A stretch of 64,000 nucleotides of DNA. Origin: Favolaschia claudopus (lineage: Eukaryota > Basidiomycota > Agaricomycetes > Agaricales > Mycenaceae). A model generated the notes under the pieces. The model saw only the letters and a program-made list of their open reading frames with translations, had not been told where the DNA came from and ran no database searches. The position numbers and the translations under genes were made by a program. The stretch's first letter is position 1; each line of letters opens with the position of its first letter. Positions 13,227 to 25,221 of this stretch are shown piece by piece. The stretch is taken from assembly GCA_037176885.1 (NCBI GenBank), contig JAWWNJ010000055.1, positions 1,054,001 through 1,118,000 of the forward strand. The letters run 5' to 3'.

Positions 13227-15335
13227 ATGGTGTCTGCCGTTCCTATCGACGCGTTATCTGACCCAACACGCTCACTTTTGGAATTGTACGACGACAATGA
13301 AAATGTTGACGACTTCCCCGCCAAAGTGGCACGCCATTTCGCCCACATATTCGCTTCAAAGGACACTTTCTCAGAGGTAATCCTCCATCCTCGACGAGCT
13401 TGATACATTGCTTATCTCTTTCTAGATCCCAAGTATCCATACTGTTGATCCAAGGCAAAAAGATCGATGTCTGGTCAAGTTTCGCGCCATGATCCAGGAC
13501 ACCTCTTATTCACCCGAGATGTATCTTGCAAGGCGAAGCGATGGGCAATGTGGAGGCTGGGGCTTGGCCGATGAGGCTTCCGATGAGTTCAGCTATGCTG
13601 ATCTTAGAGAAAACACGGTCGTGTGGGCCGTCAATGTTCCTGGTGAGAGCGATTGGGTGTCAGAGGTTGAAGGAAATGGTATGCAACCTTGTACTCTTTG
13701 TTTTCAGGTCGAGTGAACGGGCACTCTGATAGCACCTTCTTTCACGCGATCCTTTTTGCCCTCGTCGCACCCGCATAAATTTCCAATTCCTGAACTCCCC
13801 CATCTTGGTGTTCAAGTCAAGGTTAATACACTCCGATTTCGCGCCCATAACACTGACCACCAGCAGGTATACGACATGTCCGGCGCGGAGTTCAAGTCCA
13901 CTGACGTAGTAACTCTCGTCGGCATTTTCACCATGGAATCGTGCGTCTCAGGTTCTGGATGATGACCCATAAGATGTTCAGGCCTGTTTCCAGGATGAGT
14001 TCAGTGTTGGAATCTGACAATGAAATTCCTGTTCCAACCCTTCACGTTCTATTCTCAAAACCGCATCCTCTCCCAATCGTGCTTCCAATAATCTCGCCTA
14101 CCTCCACTTCAGCAACCTTACGAGACGAGCTAATCTCGTGGATCGCCACGGAAGGTCTGGCGGGAGACAGGCATGCCGCCGAATGGGTACTTCTGAACGT
14201 TATTGCGAAAGTGTAATGTTTTTATGCTGCTCTATTGCTGCGAACGGCTCAACAGCCACAGTCAGTCCCGCACACCGCCCCTTCTACCTCCATCCTTGAC
14301 AATATCAAGATTCCCTTCCCCTCCGTCTCAAGGATTGACACCCAGCCTTTGTGCCGTCCTTTCCCAACTTTTACCGATTGCGGTCACGATCCCTCTTTCC
14401 CTGGACCTACTCAATAGCTTGCGTTTCTCGCCAGAATCCAAGCAAGAAGAGCTTTATGCAGGGCGACTCCAGCTGCCCCGTGGTACAGCTTGCGTTGTGA
14501 CAGAAGGAGGGATAAGTGAAGGCGGGATTGTCGAACAAGGTAGGCAAAGGACAATATTCTTATCTTCTTGAACCAGATCCGTAATGACAGGCGGCACAGG
14601 TGTCATGAATCTGCGTGCGCTCCAAGAGATGATGTTAAATCAAACTTTGGATTATGCTTTTCCCTTCAGCAAATTCGCATTCAACACGGATGTCACTTTT
14701 CTAGTTATTTCTGAAGGGCGGAAGAGCACTTTTTTCAAGGTACTCTGAACGTTGTGCCTATGTTTTTAATTTCTTAGTGGGTCTGTTTACAGACACACAT
14801 AAACATACCACTTCAATCATCCACAGGCAAGAGCGACGAGCTCTATAAGCCAGCAAACCAAGTGAAACCACCACCGGCCGAAATACTAATCGGCTTTAGG
14901 GATCTTGTTGCTGTACGTTCTGTTCTGGCTCTTCCCCTTTCTCTCTCACCCGATCCCTCGTGGAACAAAGAGTGCGAAAATGGGCACTGTCACAATCGGA
15001 GATACTGTTTCAGAGGTTTGTTGAATTGGGTTCACCAGATACTTGCTTATCGTTGCGCAGTACATCCAGGATGACTTTGTGAAACAGAGGAAGGCTGCAG
15101 CCAAACCCACTGAAGCTGTATCATCCGACGACCTCATTCGCAGCATGACTGTAGCTCGGTCAGTATTCTCTTCACTCCTCCTCAAACAAAAGTGTTTAAA
15201 CTCGTGAATATCAGGTTGCTCACATTATCAATGAATCAGAGCGATGTCTCGATTGACATCTGGGAACGTACCAAGACTCTACTGGCAGCGAACGCGACGC
15301 GGCTTGAGATTATTGGCACGACGGAATCAGTGTAG
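13227..15335 (+). CDS. Mini-chromosome maintenance complex-binding protein (MCMBP/ETG1 family)
   Basis: MCMBP binds the MCM2-7 helicase and helps assemble or unload it around S phase. The start at 13227 gives MVSAVPIDALSDPTRSLLELYDDN. Family signatures in order are LVKFRAMIQDTSYSPEMYL (about 13470-13530), VWAVNVPGESDWV, LVGIFTMES, LHVLFSKPHPLP, AEWVLLNVIAKVHSR, ILIGFRDLVAVRSVLALPLSLSPD is replaced by intronic sequence partway, and SDDLIRSMTVARLLTLSMNQSDVSIDIWE near the end. The ORF stops at 15335 after ANATRLEIIGTTESV. At least seven short introns are needed. The upstream region has a direct repeat, ggctgggtcgcgtt, twice at about 13169-13210. Its 3' end lies 46 bp from the stop of the convergent phosphohexomutase gene. 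Confidence 0.85.
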
Positions 15336-15381
15336 TGTATATGTAAAGTTGTATCTAGGACCGACAAGGGTGCATCGGATA

Positions 15382-18009
15382 TCACGGACGCCCCAGGTTA
15401 TGTCTCTCTGCCTCCATCCATGTCGAACCCAGATCCTCAACCACGGCCTTCAAGATATTTTGTACTGTTGTAGGGTCTTCACCCTGGGCTTCGAGATAGT
15501 ATTTGATCTTGGGCTCTGTCCCACTGGTCCTGAGGCACGTTCAGTTTCAACATCACTTTGGGGACCATCCCACGAACCGTATCGTCAGCACCAGCTTCGT
15601 TCCGTCCTCTTTTCTCGCTCTGAACTGTATCATATGCCCTGATGAGAGAGGAAGGGATGGTTTGTACGTTGGCGGGTTTGTGCTATCGTATCCTGTAGTC
15701 AGATCCACGACACTCGTGATCGCCACACCAGCGATTTGCTTAGGATAGGCAGGTGTGGTGTTGGACTAGAGCGAGTTCAAAGAGTTAGTCGATCGAAGCG
15801 AGGTTTATGCGACAAACATGGTAGTTTCGGAGGCGTTCAAAGATCTTGTCAATCGTCGACGGATCTTTGCACACGAAATAGCTGTTGCTCGTCTGCGAAG
15901 GTGATCTTTATGAAGCAAGGCAAAATCGGTTATAGTTACCTGGAAATAGCCATATCTATGATACCGAACTTGGTGTTGGTGTTATGGATTAAATCAGAGT
16001 TGCCCGACTAACCGCTTATACAGCTCTTGGAGATAGGAAAGTACAGTTTTCCCTTGTCCGACAAGCGAGACCACGAGTTGCGCGAAGGCAACCTGATCCA
16101 GAAATATGAGCTGCGCCTCTATGCTTTTTAAGGTAACTCACGCTTGCCGCAACACCATCCTTGTCCCTGATGTACGACCCGAACATGTAACCAATGGCTT
16201 CTTCGTAACCGAATGGGACTTCGTAGCCTTGTTGAACGAGATTCAGAGCTGTATTTCCGATAAACTTGAATCCTGTCTACCAATCAGTAACCAGCAACTC
16301 TTTCGATACAGCGATGCGACCTGTCAAACATTCCATAAATTTGAAGCCCTCCTTCTCGGCCATTGCTTCTATCAATTTCGAGCTGACAGTCGAAGCAACC
16401 ATGGCCAGTTTTTCGATAGGTTTCCCGGCCGCTTTGTATTCCTCAAGTATTTGTGCGGCAAAGAGCGCCCCAAGCTGGTCGCCTGTGAACACCGTCCATT
16501 GTCCACTGGAGCTAGAAAAGATGAAACAAAGAACTGTATATTGTATGAAGGAGAATAAAAAATACATACCCCTTTTCTGCGGCGCAAAAGCGATCTGCAT
16601 CGGGATCTTGGGCCAAGACGTACTGCACCTGGTGTGCATCTGCAGTCCGCAACGCAAGATCCTATATACATAAGCAGGTGAAACCACGGGCAACTCGATG
16701 TCTTCATACCAGGGCACCCTTTTCTTCTGGGTTGGGGAAAGTCACCGTAGGGAAGTCGGGATCTGGCTGTTGTTGCTCTTGAACAGGTTTCAACGGGGGG
16801 AGGTCGAATGATTGAAACGCTCGAGAAACAAACGGGTCGCTGACGCCATGCATGGACGTATTGACAAAACTTAGTCGAAGATGATTCGAGGGCCTTGAGA
16901 GATTTAAGTAGTCGATGAGAAAATGAGGAAACAGTTACTTTAGTCGCTTGAGGGAGGATAGAGCAGAGAAATAGGCATCAATCATTTCCTGCGTTCGATC
17001 CTCGCATAACGAATGCAATCCGTCTGTTATCCACGTTCGGGGCTCAAGATTGTCCTTGATGGCGGCGGAAATGCCTTTGTCATGGGGCCCAATTATCTGC
17101 GATTGAAAGTTCATGTACTATCGCTACGGGAATATAGAGAGGCAGCGCACCTGGACGGCATTTTCCCAGTAAACCTGTATGATTGTGTAAGAATGAATTA
17201 GACACGCCTCAACATATTTACTTTATAACCATTGTCATCCTTTGGACGTTTCAAACCATGCAAATATACCAAAAGCATCAGCATACCTTCGGGTTGTGAC
17301 TCGCTGTGATCATTATACCGCAGGAGGCACTGAGCGCCTGAACACTGAATGGAACCCTGAGAGCCCATGAATACCCATTGGATGTAGATCCTTCTTACTC
17401 TTACATCGGGGTATGAACCAAGCCGCGATGAAGGTATGTTTTGAAACCCGAGTTGACAAACACAGAAGCAGTAAGTTCAGCCCAACGCTCTGAGTTGTGC
17501 CTATGGTCGTGTCCGATTACCACGCCTCGAGAGGGAGCATTTTCAACCGTATTCATAACATAATTGCATAGACCCTGGGGTGATACGAATGAAGATCAAG
17601 AGTTGAGTCCATAGTCGAACACGCGAACTTGAGAGGCCTGTATCACGATTAAATCTAAGTGGAGCCTGAGGGGTCAGAGCTGAGAACTGAGGGTCGTGAT
17701 ACCAACCATTCATGCAGGACCACCCAGCGGCCATTCGTCCTCGTAAACCTGTCAATAACTTGATCCCTAAAGAATATTTATGACTCGGGGTTTCGCTGTA
17801 CCAGCAGTGCCGAATTCAATTCTTGTCCTGCACAGTATGCTTAGCATGGAGATCTGTTCAGTTTCCATTCAGAGAGGTGATCTCGACCTCAATCGCGATT
17901 CAAGTTCCACAGTATTGCCACCGTCCCATAAACGCTGAATTTCAAGTCTGGTCGCCGGATTCTTGTCGAGGCGCAACCATTCAGACACAAGGAATTCCAA
18001 CGAAGCCAT
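15382..18009 (-). CDS. Phosphoglucomutase/phosphopentomutase of the PGM2 type
   Basis: Alpha-D-phosphohexomutase superfamily, PGM2-like branch, whose members interconvert ribose or deoxyribose 1- and 5-phosphates and, less efficiently, glucose phosphates. The start at 18009 gives MASLEFLVSEWLRLDKNPATR. Exons then join to RIEFGTAGLRGRMAAGW (about 17715-17830). The catalytic phosphoserine loop is GIMITASHNPK (about 17300), the metal-binding loop is DPDADRF (about 16600), the sugar-binding loop is GYEEAIGYMFG (about 16215) and the phosphate-binding domain ends KIKYYLEAQGEDPTTV (about 15440). The protein ends AERHNLGRP. All four active-site loops are present, so it should be active. It is cytosolic by its lack of a targeting signal. 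It diverges from a short coiled-coil gene. Confidence 0.9.
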
Positions 18010-18261
18010 TGACTAGCAGCAGTACACCACCGTTTTGACAGGATGTTGAGTTGATGTCCGAGGGCTGATGTTGCCGAAACGTTGATGTGTTGTGTCCTGT
18101 AAAGCTCAATTTGGCAAGGTCCTTTGAACGTTACTCTGTCGCTCAGCTGGAGGTCTCGAGGATGTCCTATAACATCCTCGCCAACGTCCTGAACTCTCAC
18201 TTATGTAACTTACTCCCGAGAAAATGAAGAGCTTACCTTGTCTTCCTCGTTGTCAACCTCA

Positions 18262-19026
18262 ATGTCTGAATGCTCGGATTCCTACTACCCGGGCAGCAGC
18301 GACGACATCGTGATCCCTTGCTTCTCGCAGCGCGACTCGGAAAACGCAAAATATATGGAAATGCATTGGGAGACAGTTATGCAGGCAGCCAAAGACCAGC
18401 ACCATCGACGCCGAAATCGGTATTGGGAATCAAAGAATGAGTCTGTGAATGTCGAAGTCCCGCGCCAAGCAGCTGTATTGGCCAATACACGGAATCATGA
18501 GTGCGTTCCCGGAGACACTTCACTTAACACTGAGTCTGACTATACAAGGCTCTATAATACAGGGGCCGCTCTGGATTCAGACGTTGGCTCTCAAGAATGG
18601 ATGGCAATGCTATGTGATCCCGAGACCCCTCGTTCAGGTGCGTTGTACATTCACTTACGCGACGCGACACTTAACCTGCTTTTATTACTCGAAGCGTCGT
18701 CTGAAGCGTCGTCGTCAACGCAAAAGGCACCGGTCTTTGACCAGCTCGACTTTGAGCTCCTCCGCCTGGAATACAGTGACATGGAGGCCGACCGAGACCA
18801 AGAACTTGCAGAGAATGAATACCTACGCAACAAATACACCGAATTGGAATCAAAGAATGTGCAACTCGAGCAACAGCTCACAGAAGCTCGGGCGTCGCTC
18901 CGCTTCTTCGAGGCGGAGATGTTACGATGGAAGGCGGCTGCTACATCTGCTTCTCTTCAAATGCAGACATGGAGCAAGGGTCTCAGTGCTGCGGCTCAAT
19001 CCTTAGAACACCCTCCCGGCATGTAG
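18262..19026 (+). CDS. Hypothetical coiled-coil protein
   Basis: I do not recognise this protein. The first in-frame ATG is at 18262 (MSECSDSYYPGSSDD). The N-terminal half is polar and Ser/Asp-rich without a signal peptide or membrane span. The C-terminal half (about 18730-18950) is a strong heptad-type coiled coil (AENEYLRNKYTELESKN, EQQLTEARASLRFFEAEM), which suggests dimerisation and perhaps a bZIP-like or scaffold role, although I see no clear basic DNA-binding region next to it. A 57-nt segment at 18638-18694 has a GT start, an ACTTAAC branch-like site and an AAG end. It is in frame and stop-free, so both spliced (about 235 aa) and unspliced (about 254 aa) forms would be readable; retention adds a hydrophobic leucine-rich stretch. 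Confidence 0.55.
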   Translation: MSECSDSYYPGSSDDIVIPCFSQRDSENAKYMEMHWETVMQAAKDQHHRRRNRYWESKNESVNVEVPRQAAVLANTRNHECVPGDTSLNTESDYTRLYNTGAALDSDVGSQEWMAMLCDPETPRSGALYIHLRDATLNLLLLLEASSEASSSTQKAPVFDQLDFELLRLEYSDMEADRDQELAENEYLRNKYTELESKNVQLEQQLTEARASLRFFEAEMLRWKAAATSASLQMQTWSKGLSAAAQSLEHPPGM

Positions 19027-19263
19027 TGTACAGGATTTGCGGGGCAGGCATGTTGACGTTGCTAGGATTTTAATGAAGTATTTCTGTGGAACCTCATTTT
19101 ATTTGTGAAACTGCGGGACCCTGCATCGATTCCGGTTACTGAAATTTGGATTGAATACTCAGTATCATCTTAACTATGCTTATAATGAATTCTACAAAGA
19201 TTCACGAGCTGCCCCATTCTCAATCGACGAAACAAGTTTTAGTACAATGACCAAAAAAGGAAA

Positions 19264-22200
19264 TCATCGAATCGGATCCTCGAACTCATTCTCTCCACGC
19301 TCATCCTCGCTACCACTGTGGTCGCGTTCTTGTTCCTGTCTACGAGCCTGGGCTAAAATTTGGGCGGCCTTGTCTTGCTTGTTCCGTGCACGGGTAGCTT
19401 GAGTTTTGGCTCGAGTTTCCGCACGCTTTGCCGGGCCTGTCTCGCGAAGTTGCGCAGCAAGTCGAGAGTGGGTTGCGACACGATCAGATAGGTATGGGAT
19501 GGGAGCTGAAAGGTTTCGGGGGAGAACTTCTCGGATTAAGTGGGCATTATGCAGTGCATGCATGTTCAGGATGAAATGTTCCTGTTCGGAGTGTTTGATC
19601 TGTAATTCCATTCGCTCCGTCACGATGCGCTCTTGGAGGAGAGGCACAGACACAGTGGAACAACCACAGGTGACACAGTCATGTTGGGCATTAAACTGGA
19701 ACATTATCTCCTTGTTTTCCGCCGGTTCAATTCAGTTTCTTATATGTAGAAATTGATAAACGAAGTCGCACCTTTGGTTGGACAAGACAATGCCTCTCGT
19801 TCTCGTCAATCGATGGCACGAGGATAGGCATATTCAATCGCGAGTCCCGAATATCGGCAATAGTAAACACTTTTACCACCACAACAGCACTATTATTTCG
19901 AGCCGCTGCAGTTTGTTTGTCGTTTCGGGTCAATATCTTTTCAATACGCCCCGCTGACGGATCCGAGTCCTACAGAATACAATAAAGGGTTGAATACATG
20001 CACACATAACCGGCAACTGACCTCAGTCTTTTTGAAAAACACCCAACCGCCATCTTTACAAATATCACCGGACTGCGCAACAACATGCTTGCAGCGAACC
20101 CATACTGTCGAGTCCTGCATTCCAGGTTCCAGCAAACTCAAGCCGTTCATCGTGGAACTCCATGAGCCAGGGGCCTGTTTTGCGACTGAATGCAATTTTA
20201 CCGTTCCTAGCAGAGCAGTCACGGACCGAGTCAATTGTTGCTGGGGCAAATGGTACATACCGGTTTCCGCTGCAGCTTCAGACGCCCATCCAAGACGTCG
20301 TTGGAGCTCAGCATTGGACGTCAGAAAGGTGCGCACCCGATGACCACCCTGGACAAGCTTCCCATCGGCATTCTTCCACCACCCTCCACTCACAACATGT
20401 TTGAATCGTTCCATGTCGGCCAGTGTTACCGCAATATCCCGGCTCGGAGCAAGATGGTTCGAAAAGACGCTGCATAATCGAAACACGGCATTCCAGCATT
20501 CAAAAATTTCAGTCGCGTACAGAATAGCTGGACCGAATCGCGGAATCTCATCCACCAGATGAGCTAGGATGTGAAGCTTCCCCTTGACGAGTATACGCCG
20601 GGGATCTATCTGACCCCAAATGTCGAGGAGATTTGCTATGAGTGTCTTGATGTCTGCCTAATGACAAGTCGGATGGGACAGGCATGCACGAGTTCTAGAC
20701 GCACCATATACTGTTCCATGTTTTTTATTTGCGGAAACCAGAGGAGCGCACCCAACTCGCCCGTGGCTTTCCAAAGCTCGAAAAGGAGCGGCGTACATAA
20801 GTCGTGCATGTAGAAAATTCCGAGTTGTTGTAGCATTTTGAAATGCTTTCCGATCAGCGAGTTTTTGTATTGAACGAGATAGCGGGGTCGTGGAACAGGT
20901 ATCGAAAGGCCAGCAATGGATGCGGCAGCCAGTCGAGCAGCAAAGATATTTTCTTTCTTATCATCCCATTGTTTCGTAGTGTCATGCCACACATATTTGT
21001 CGTTGCCCAAGAGGAAAGTGTGCAAAATCTCGGTGGTTGTATCGCGATGCGGATCTACGCCTAAAAATGATGAGATTCGTGCAGCGACAGCCGATCTATT
21101 CATTCCAGACCTTGGGTATTGAGTAGAATATTATAATGCACCCCAGGGCGTAAATCAAGACGTGCGGCTGGAACTTAAATTCAGTAAGTATTCAGACTCC
21201 GGAACACAAACTTACGGTCGGTTCGGTCCAACAGGGAATAACTCTCTGGGGGTTGGGTGATAACCCAGTCCCAGAGTTCTTGTTGAATACGACGGATTAT
21301 TTCGAGCCGAATGGATGCTTTCGCGTCACCTTTTACGGCTGGATTGTTCAGGCGTGAGTCCCGAGTTTTGGGGTCTGTCAGTTCTGTATTCCGTCTCTCC
21401 CTTCCGATGTCCATCAGCTTTTGTATCCAAAATTGAGCAATCTTATCTTTGACGCCGGACTGGGAATATGAAGCATCAAGATCTTTCTTGTTACCTCCGC
21501 AGGCTGCCCAAAATTGCCATCGTATAGTTTGAATCGTGCCTTCTCTATCACGAGGTATTCCAGGCTGTGATTAATCAGATTAGACCCATTCAAAAAGAAG
21601 AGAATAACTTGAAAGCGCACACTATAGAGAGCATGGTAACCCTCGTCTCTTTCACGTTGCTCCGTAGTTCCACCAACCAGATCATGGCGACACCCAAAAT
21701 TCCCGGCCATTCCGATGTGCGATGAATTTTCGGATTGCTGTGGGTTATCCGCAGGGAGAACATGAGGCATGACCTCAAACAAGATTTCTTGTTCGAGCTG
21801 GCAGTCATACGCGTCGTGCCAGACACCCGGAATACTGAAATGGCAATTAGCTGGATAAAATCCTTTCGAGAGATAATTTGAAACTGACAAGTCGTCTCCG
21901 AGAGCAACAAATTGTTCCGATGACGAGGCGTGAGGCGAAGTTGACGAGAATCGAACAAAGTACTCTTGTGCTAACTTCTTGTGCGGTAAGTTCAGATTCG
22001 TGACATACATATTTGTATGTGCGTTATATTGCTTGCTGACATTGCCGGAAACATCATCGCTCCACGGCATGATACGAAGGCGGAACATGGGACGGCCCCG
22101 CGCCTTCTGTCGCAGTGGATTGGGCATCTGATACGAAGGGGAATAGCCTGGCATCACCTCAACTTGAATGTGTGAGATTCAAATCGACGTTAAATACTCA

Positions 22201-23746
22201 CTGGTGAATTTAATAGCAAATGACTTATCGAGTTCTAGATAATTTGATTGCAGGAGCTTCGCAGGAATTCTGCGATGCGTCGTGGTATCAATATCAAAGA
22301 TTGCATTCTAAATTCACCATAAATGAGTGCATTCATTTCGAAAGGGAACTTGGGCAAACCTCTGCTTCGCGTCGAACAAATTTGACATTGTGAACATCCG
22401 CATGGACAACACCAGCAACCGTGACCCAACGCATAGGTAAAACATAGCTGCCATTGGCTTCCTGGGCTAATTCTTTGATGTAGAAATGTTTGTGCCGTCT
22501 CGAAACATCATCCCAGTCCGCCCACATTGGGGATAATTGATCAAGGTCAATCTCCGCCGTCCACTTTGCAGCCTGCCAGAACTCCTCGACAGGGCCCGAA
22601 ACTTCCGGATAGATGTGAATGAATGGCCGGACAAGAGGATTTGCCCAGTCCTAATTTATTTATTTAAAGCTGAGACTCCTCGCTGATTCAGGAAACTTAC
22701 CAAAGCCAACAATTTAGACGGATGATTCATGTAAAAGTGATTCCCCAGCGACGAAGTGTGATGTCTGGTCTCAACATCAACTTCCCGAGTCATCACTGCT
22801 TGTTTTTTCCTGAGGGCGGAGAATGTTGGGACACCAGGGGTTTTGCATTCACGCATTACCCAGATGATTGCTTTGAGGTGATCATCGGAGAGGCGAAGCC
22901 TGGGTAAATTATCGAGCAAGTCCAACATAAACATCTGCCAGATTCTCGGACATGAGATACGAAGGAATTCCGCCCCGCGCTGCTGGCAGCATGAACTTAC
23001 AGTACGTGATCCGTGTGGGAACCAGTCTGCTTCTTCACGTTCCGCACACTCGCCAGCAAAGTCAAAGTTGTTATCTTCCTCATCGGATTCATCTTGGATG
23101 CCTGTGGGTCATGAACAGAGTTGACAGACAGCGAAGAGAGTCAGGATCAACGTACCCATTCTTGACAGCGCAGCAGAGAAAGCACCGTCAACCGAGTCCG
23201 GATCGCCGTCGCCGACTTCACCAAAGATTGAGTGGTCTTGAAGAAGCGCTACTCGATTTATCTGTTCCCAAATTTTAACTTCATTGGTATGTCTCGAGTT
23301 TTCGGGGTCAACTCCAGCAGAAAAGACCATCGGTGAGCCATCGGGAGTGAAGAATCCGTCGTCGAATTGAACAACATCCTGGAACGGGTCGATTTGTACG
23401 GAGCGAGGTACACGGGCTTGAGAAGATTCTGCAAGATGAAGACTGTCGATGAACGACAACTTGGCGGGTTTGAATCGTAAGGAATCGGGAATTTGAAGCA
23501 TTGACGCTTCGGCTGCCACATCCGCCACAGCTTTTTGGTGCTTTTCAGATCTCAAATGACTTGCTTTGGACGTCCGCAAGAAAGAAACAACTCCTCTTGA
23601 GACCGGAGCATCGGAACAAATTCTGCAAATGAGACGTTTCTCATCGTTGGGACAATCTTCAAAACCTGCTTAACCTCGTTACCATCGGAATTGGACAGTA
23701 ATTCACATTCTCACTTTCCTTCTGTTCGGCGGCGTGCAGCAGGCAT
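19264..23746 (-). CDS. Large zinc-finger protein of an unnamed, lineage-expanded basidiomycete family (possibly transposon-derived)
   Basis: A long gene of many exons on the minus strand. The probable start is at 23746 (MPAARRRTEG); the first splice is unresolved. Near the N terminus is a C2H2-like finger, CRIC followed by HLRSEKH (about 23535-23625). Later blocks include IWVMRECKTPGVPTFSALR, FYMNHPSKLLAL, HIGMAGNFGCRHDLVGGTTE with conserved His and Cys residues (about 21640-21720), TTEILHTFLLGNDKYVWHDT (about 20990-21040), LWKATGELGALLWFPQI (about 20720-20770), EIFECWNAVFRLCSVFSNH and FKHVVSGGWW (about 20370-20510). It ends with an Ala/Arg-rich helix and an acidic tail. I recall this block order from many mushroom proteins annotated only as hypothetical. 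I see no certain DDE triad, so calling it a transposase would be inference. The frame is open throughout, so the copy is not visibly decayed. Confidence 0.6.
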
Positions 23747-23949
23747 TTTTCACTGATTCTGAGGCGAGTCTGACGCGAAATTGACAAGTCCGAAGGGCAC
23801 GTGCCCGCGATCGACTTTTTTCTGACGTGTCTCTTTCATTCCGCTTTTTCCATCTCACTCACTTTCATTTCCACGCACTTGTTTTGTTTTTTTTCTCCAG
23901 GTTTGTATCCTGTCACTGCTCGCATTGAGCTAACACTGTACTTGTATAG
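23747..23949. promoter_or_regulatory. Divergent promoter of the unnamed gene pair
   Basis: 203 bp between the two divergent start codons. It holds a long pyrimidine-rich block at about 23815-23905, including a T8 run, and the intron-like end tttttctccag shortly before the plus-strand ATG. Sharing one short promoter suggests that the two genes are expressed together. Confidence 0.45.
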
Positions 23950-25221
23950 ATGAGTCGGCGGTGGGAGAATCCCAGTCCAGTGCGGCAGCATTCGTCGACT
24001 GGCTCAGACAACAGTGATCCCTTCAACGAAGATCCCGGTCTTTCCAGCCCTTCATGCCAGCCTTCCGGAGACGGCCTCCCACTTGCAAACCCTCGCAAGC
24101 GCCGCGAGGCTCCTGACCTTGACCTGATTCAATATGCTCAGCATATTGCCCGAAAATGTCGCCTCAAACCCGGTTCCACGGAGGAGCTCATTGAGTATTC
24201 CCAGGCGAGTAATGTGTGCTGCAATTCACTTGAGTCTGACAATCCCCAGCTGGATGCCCCGCAGCAGAGTATTTGGCTTGCCGGCCAGTCGCTTCAAATG
24301 AATGAAAAACTCGATGGAATACAGCCGCCTGAAACACCTTACAATATGTCTGCAACACTGGAGGTCTGTGCCCTCCCAAGCACAAGTTTTATTCTAAGAC
24401 ATGTACACCCAACAGGGCTTCATCGACAAGTACAGCTTTCTACTTCTTATAGACCCGAAGACGAGTGCATACGTTGCAAAGGGAAAGGATGGGCCAGTCG
24501 AGCGTCTAAAAGTGAGCTCAGCACTGAGATTTAACTTCGCTCTAACCTTTGCACAGGCATATCTTCGAAAAACCCCCGATTCTGGCTTGACGCTGACTAT
24601 AGCGCAAGACAAAGCCAAGGTCAAGGTGATTGAGAGTAGGATGCGCGCAAAACTCACCCATGGACGCAATGCCATCAAGGACGTCGTGAGTTGCAGTGCT
24701 TTCTTTCTCGTGCCTTGTTGACACTCGATACCAGATTGCTGCCTCACTCGGCCACGATGATCAAGAGCCCGTCCACATCGTTAACCTCTGTCAACAAGTT
24801 TTGGATTTAAGTTATAACAAGGAGCCCGACGTCAACGTATCAGTGGAGATGTGCGGCCGCTTTGCATTCTTGGTGAGTGCTCCGAGCTTGACCTTGTCTC
24901 ATAACAAATCCCTGACATGCTTCTCATCAAGCGCGAGAGTTATACACTTCAGCTGAAAAATCTGGCGGCCAATCCGAAGCCTAATGTCGCCATGGACTAT
25001 TGGGGTGGTGTCGACAAAGATCTCAAGTCAATGAGAGAGGCCAAAGGTAATGACCCCGGTCGTATATCTCTGTGCGTGAACATCTTGTACCAAATGCCTT
25101 GCCCATCACTCATTTTCCCTTCCTCAGGTGCATTGCTGATACCCTTGCTGACGATCGTCGACTGTATGGTTCGGTGGACCTGGGCACTTTGGTCCACGTG
25201 TCCCCCATCTCTGTCGCCTAA
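23950..25221 (+). CDS. Partner gene of the divergent unnamed pair, function unknown
   Basis: The start at 23950 gives MSRRWENPSPVRQHSSTGSD, a disordered N terminus, followed by a conserved helical block DLDLIQYAQHIARKCRLKPGS (about 24115-24180). Further exons read GFIDKYSFLLLIDPKTSAYV, RMRAKLTHGRNAIKDV, IAASLGHDDQEPVHIVNLCQ, VNVSVEMCGRFAFL and LADDRRLYGSVDLGTL, with the stop at 25219-25221. The exon ending RISL joins at a gtgcgt donor to CIADTLADDRRLYG and keeps the frame. No enzyme motif, membrane span or signal peptide is visible. From memory, related proteins in mushrooms often sit beside the large zinc-finger family, which fits the arrangement here. The segment 24205-24249 is either coding or a 45-nt GC-AG intron (cag, then gcgagt). 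Function cannot be assigned. Confidence 0.55.

Noticed and set aside
19264..23746. Naming the large zinc-finger gene a KDZ or Plavaka transposase.
   Set aside because: The signature motifs that I associate with those families are not visible; resemblance is to an unnamed hypothetical family, so a firm name would be invention.
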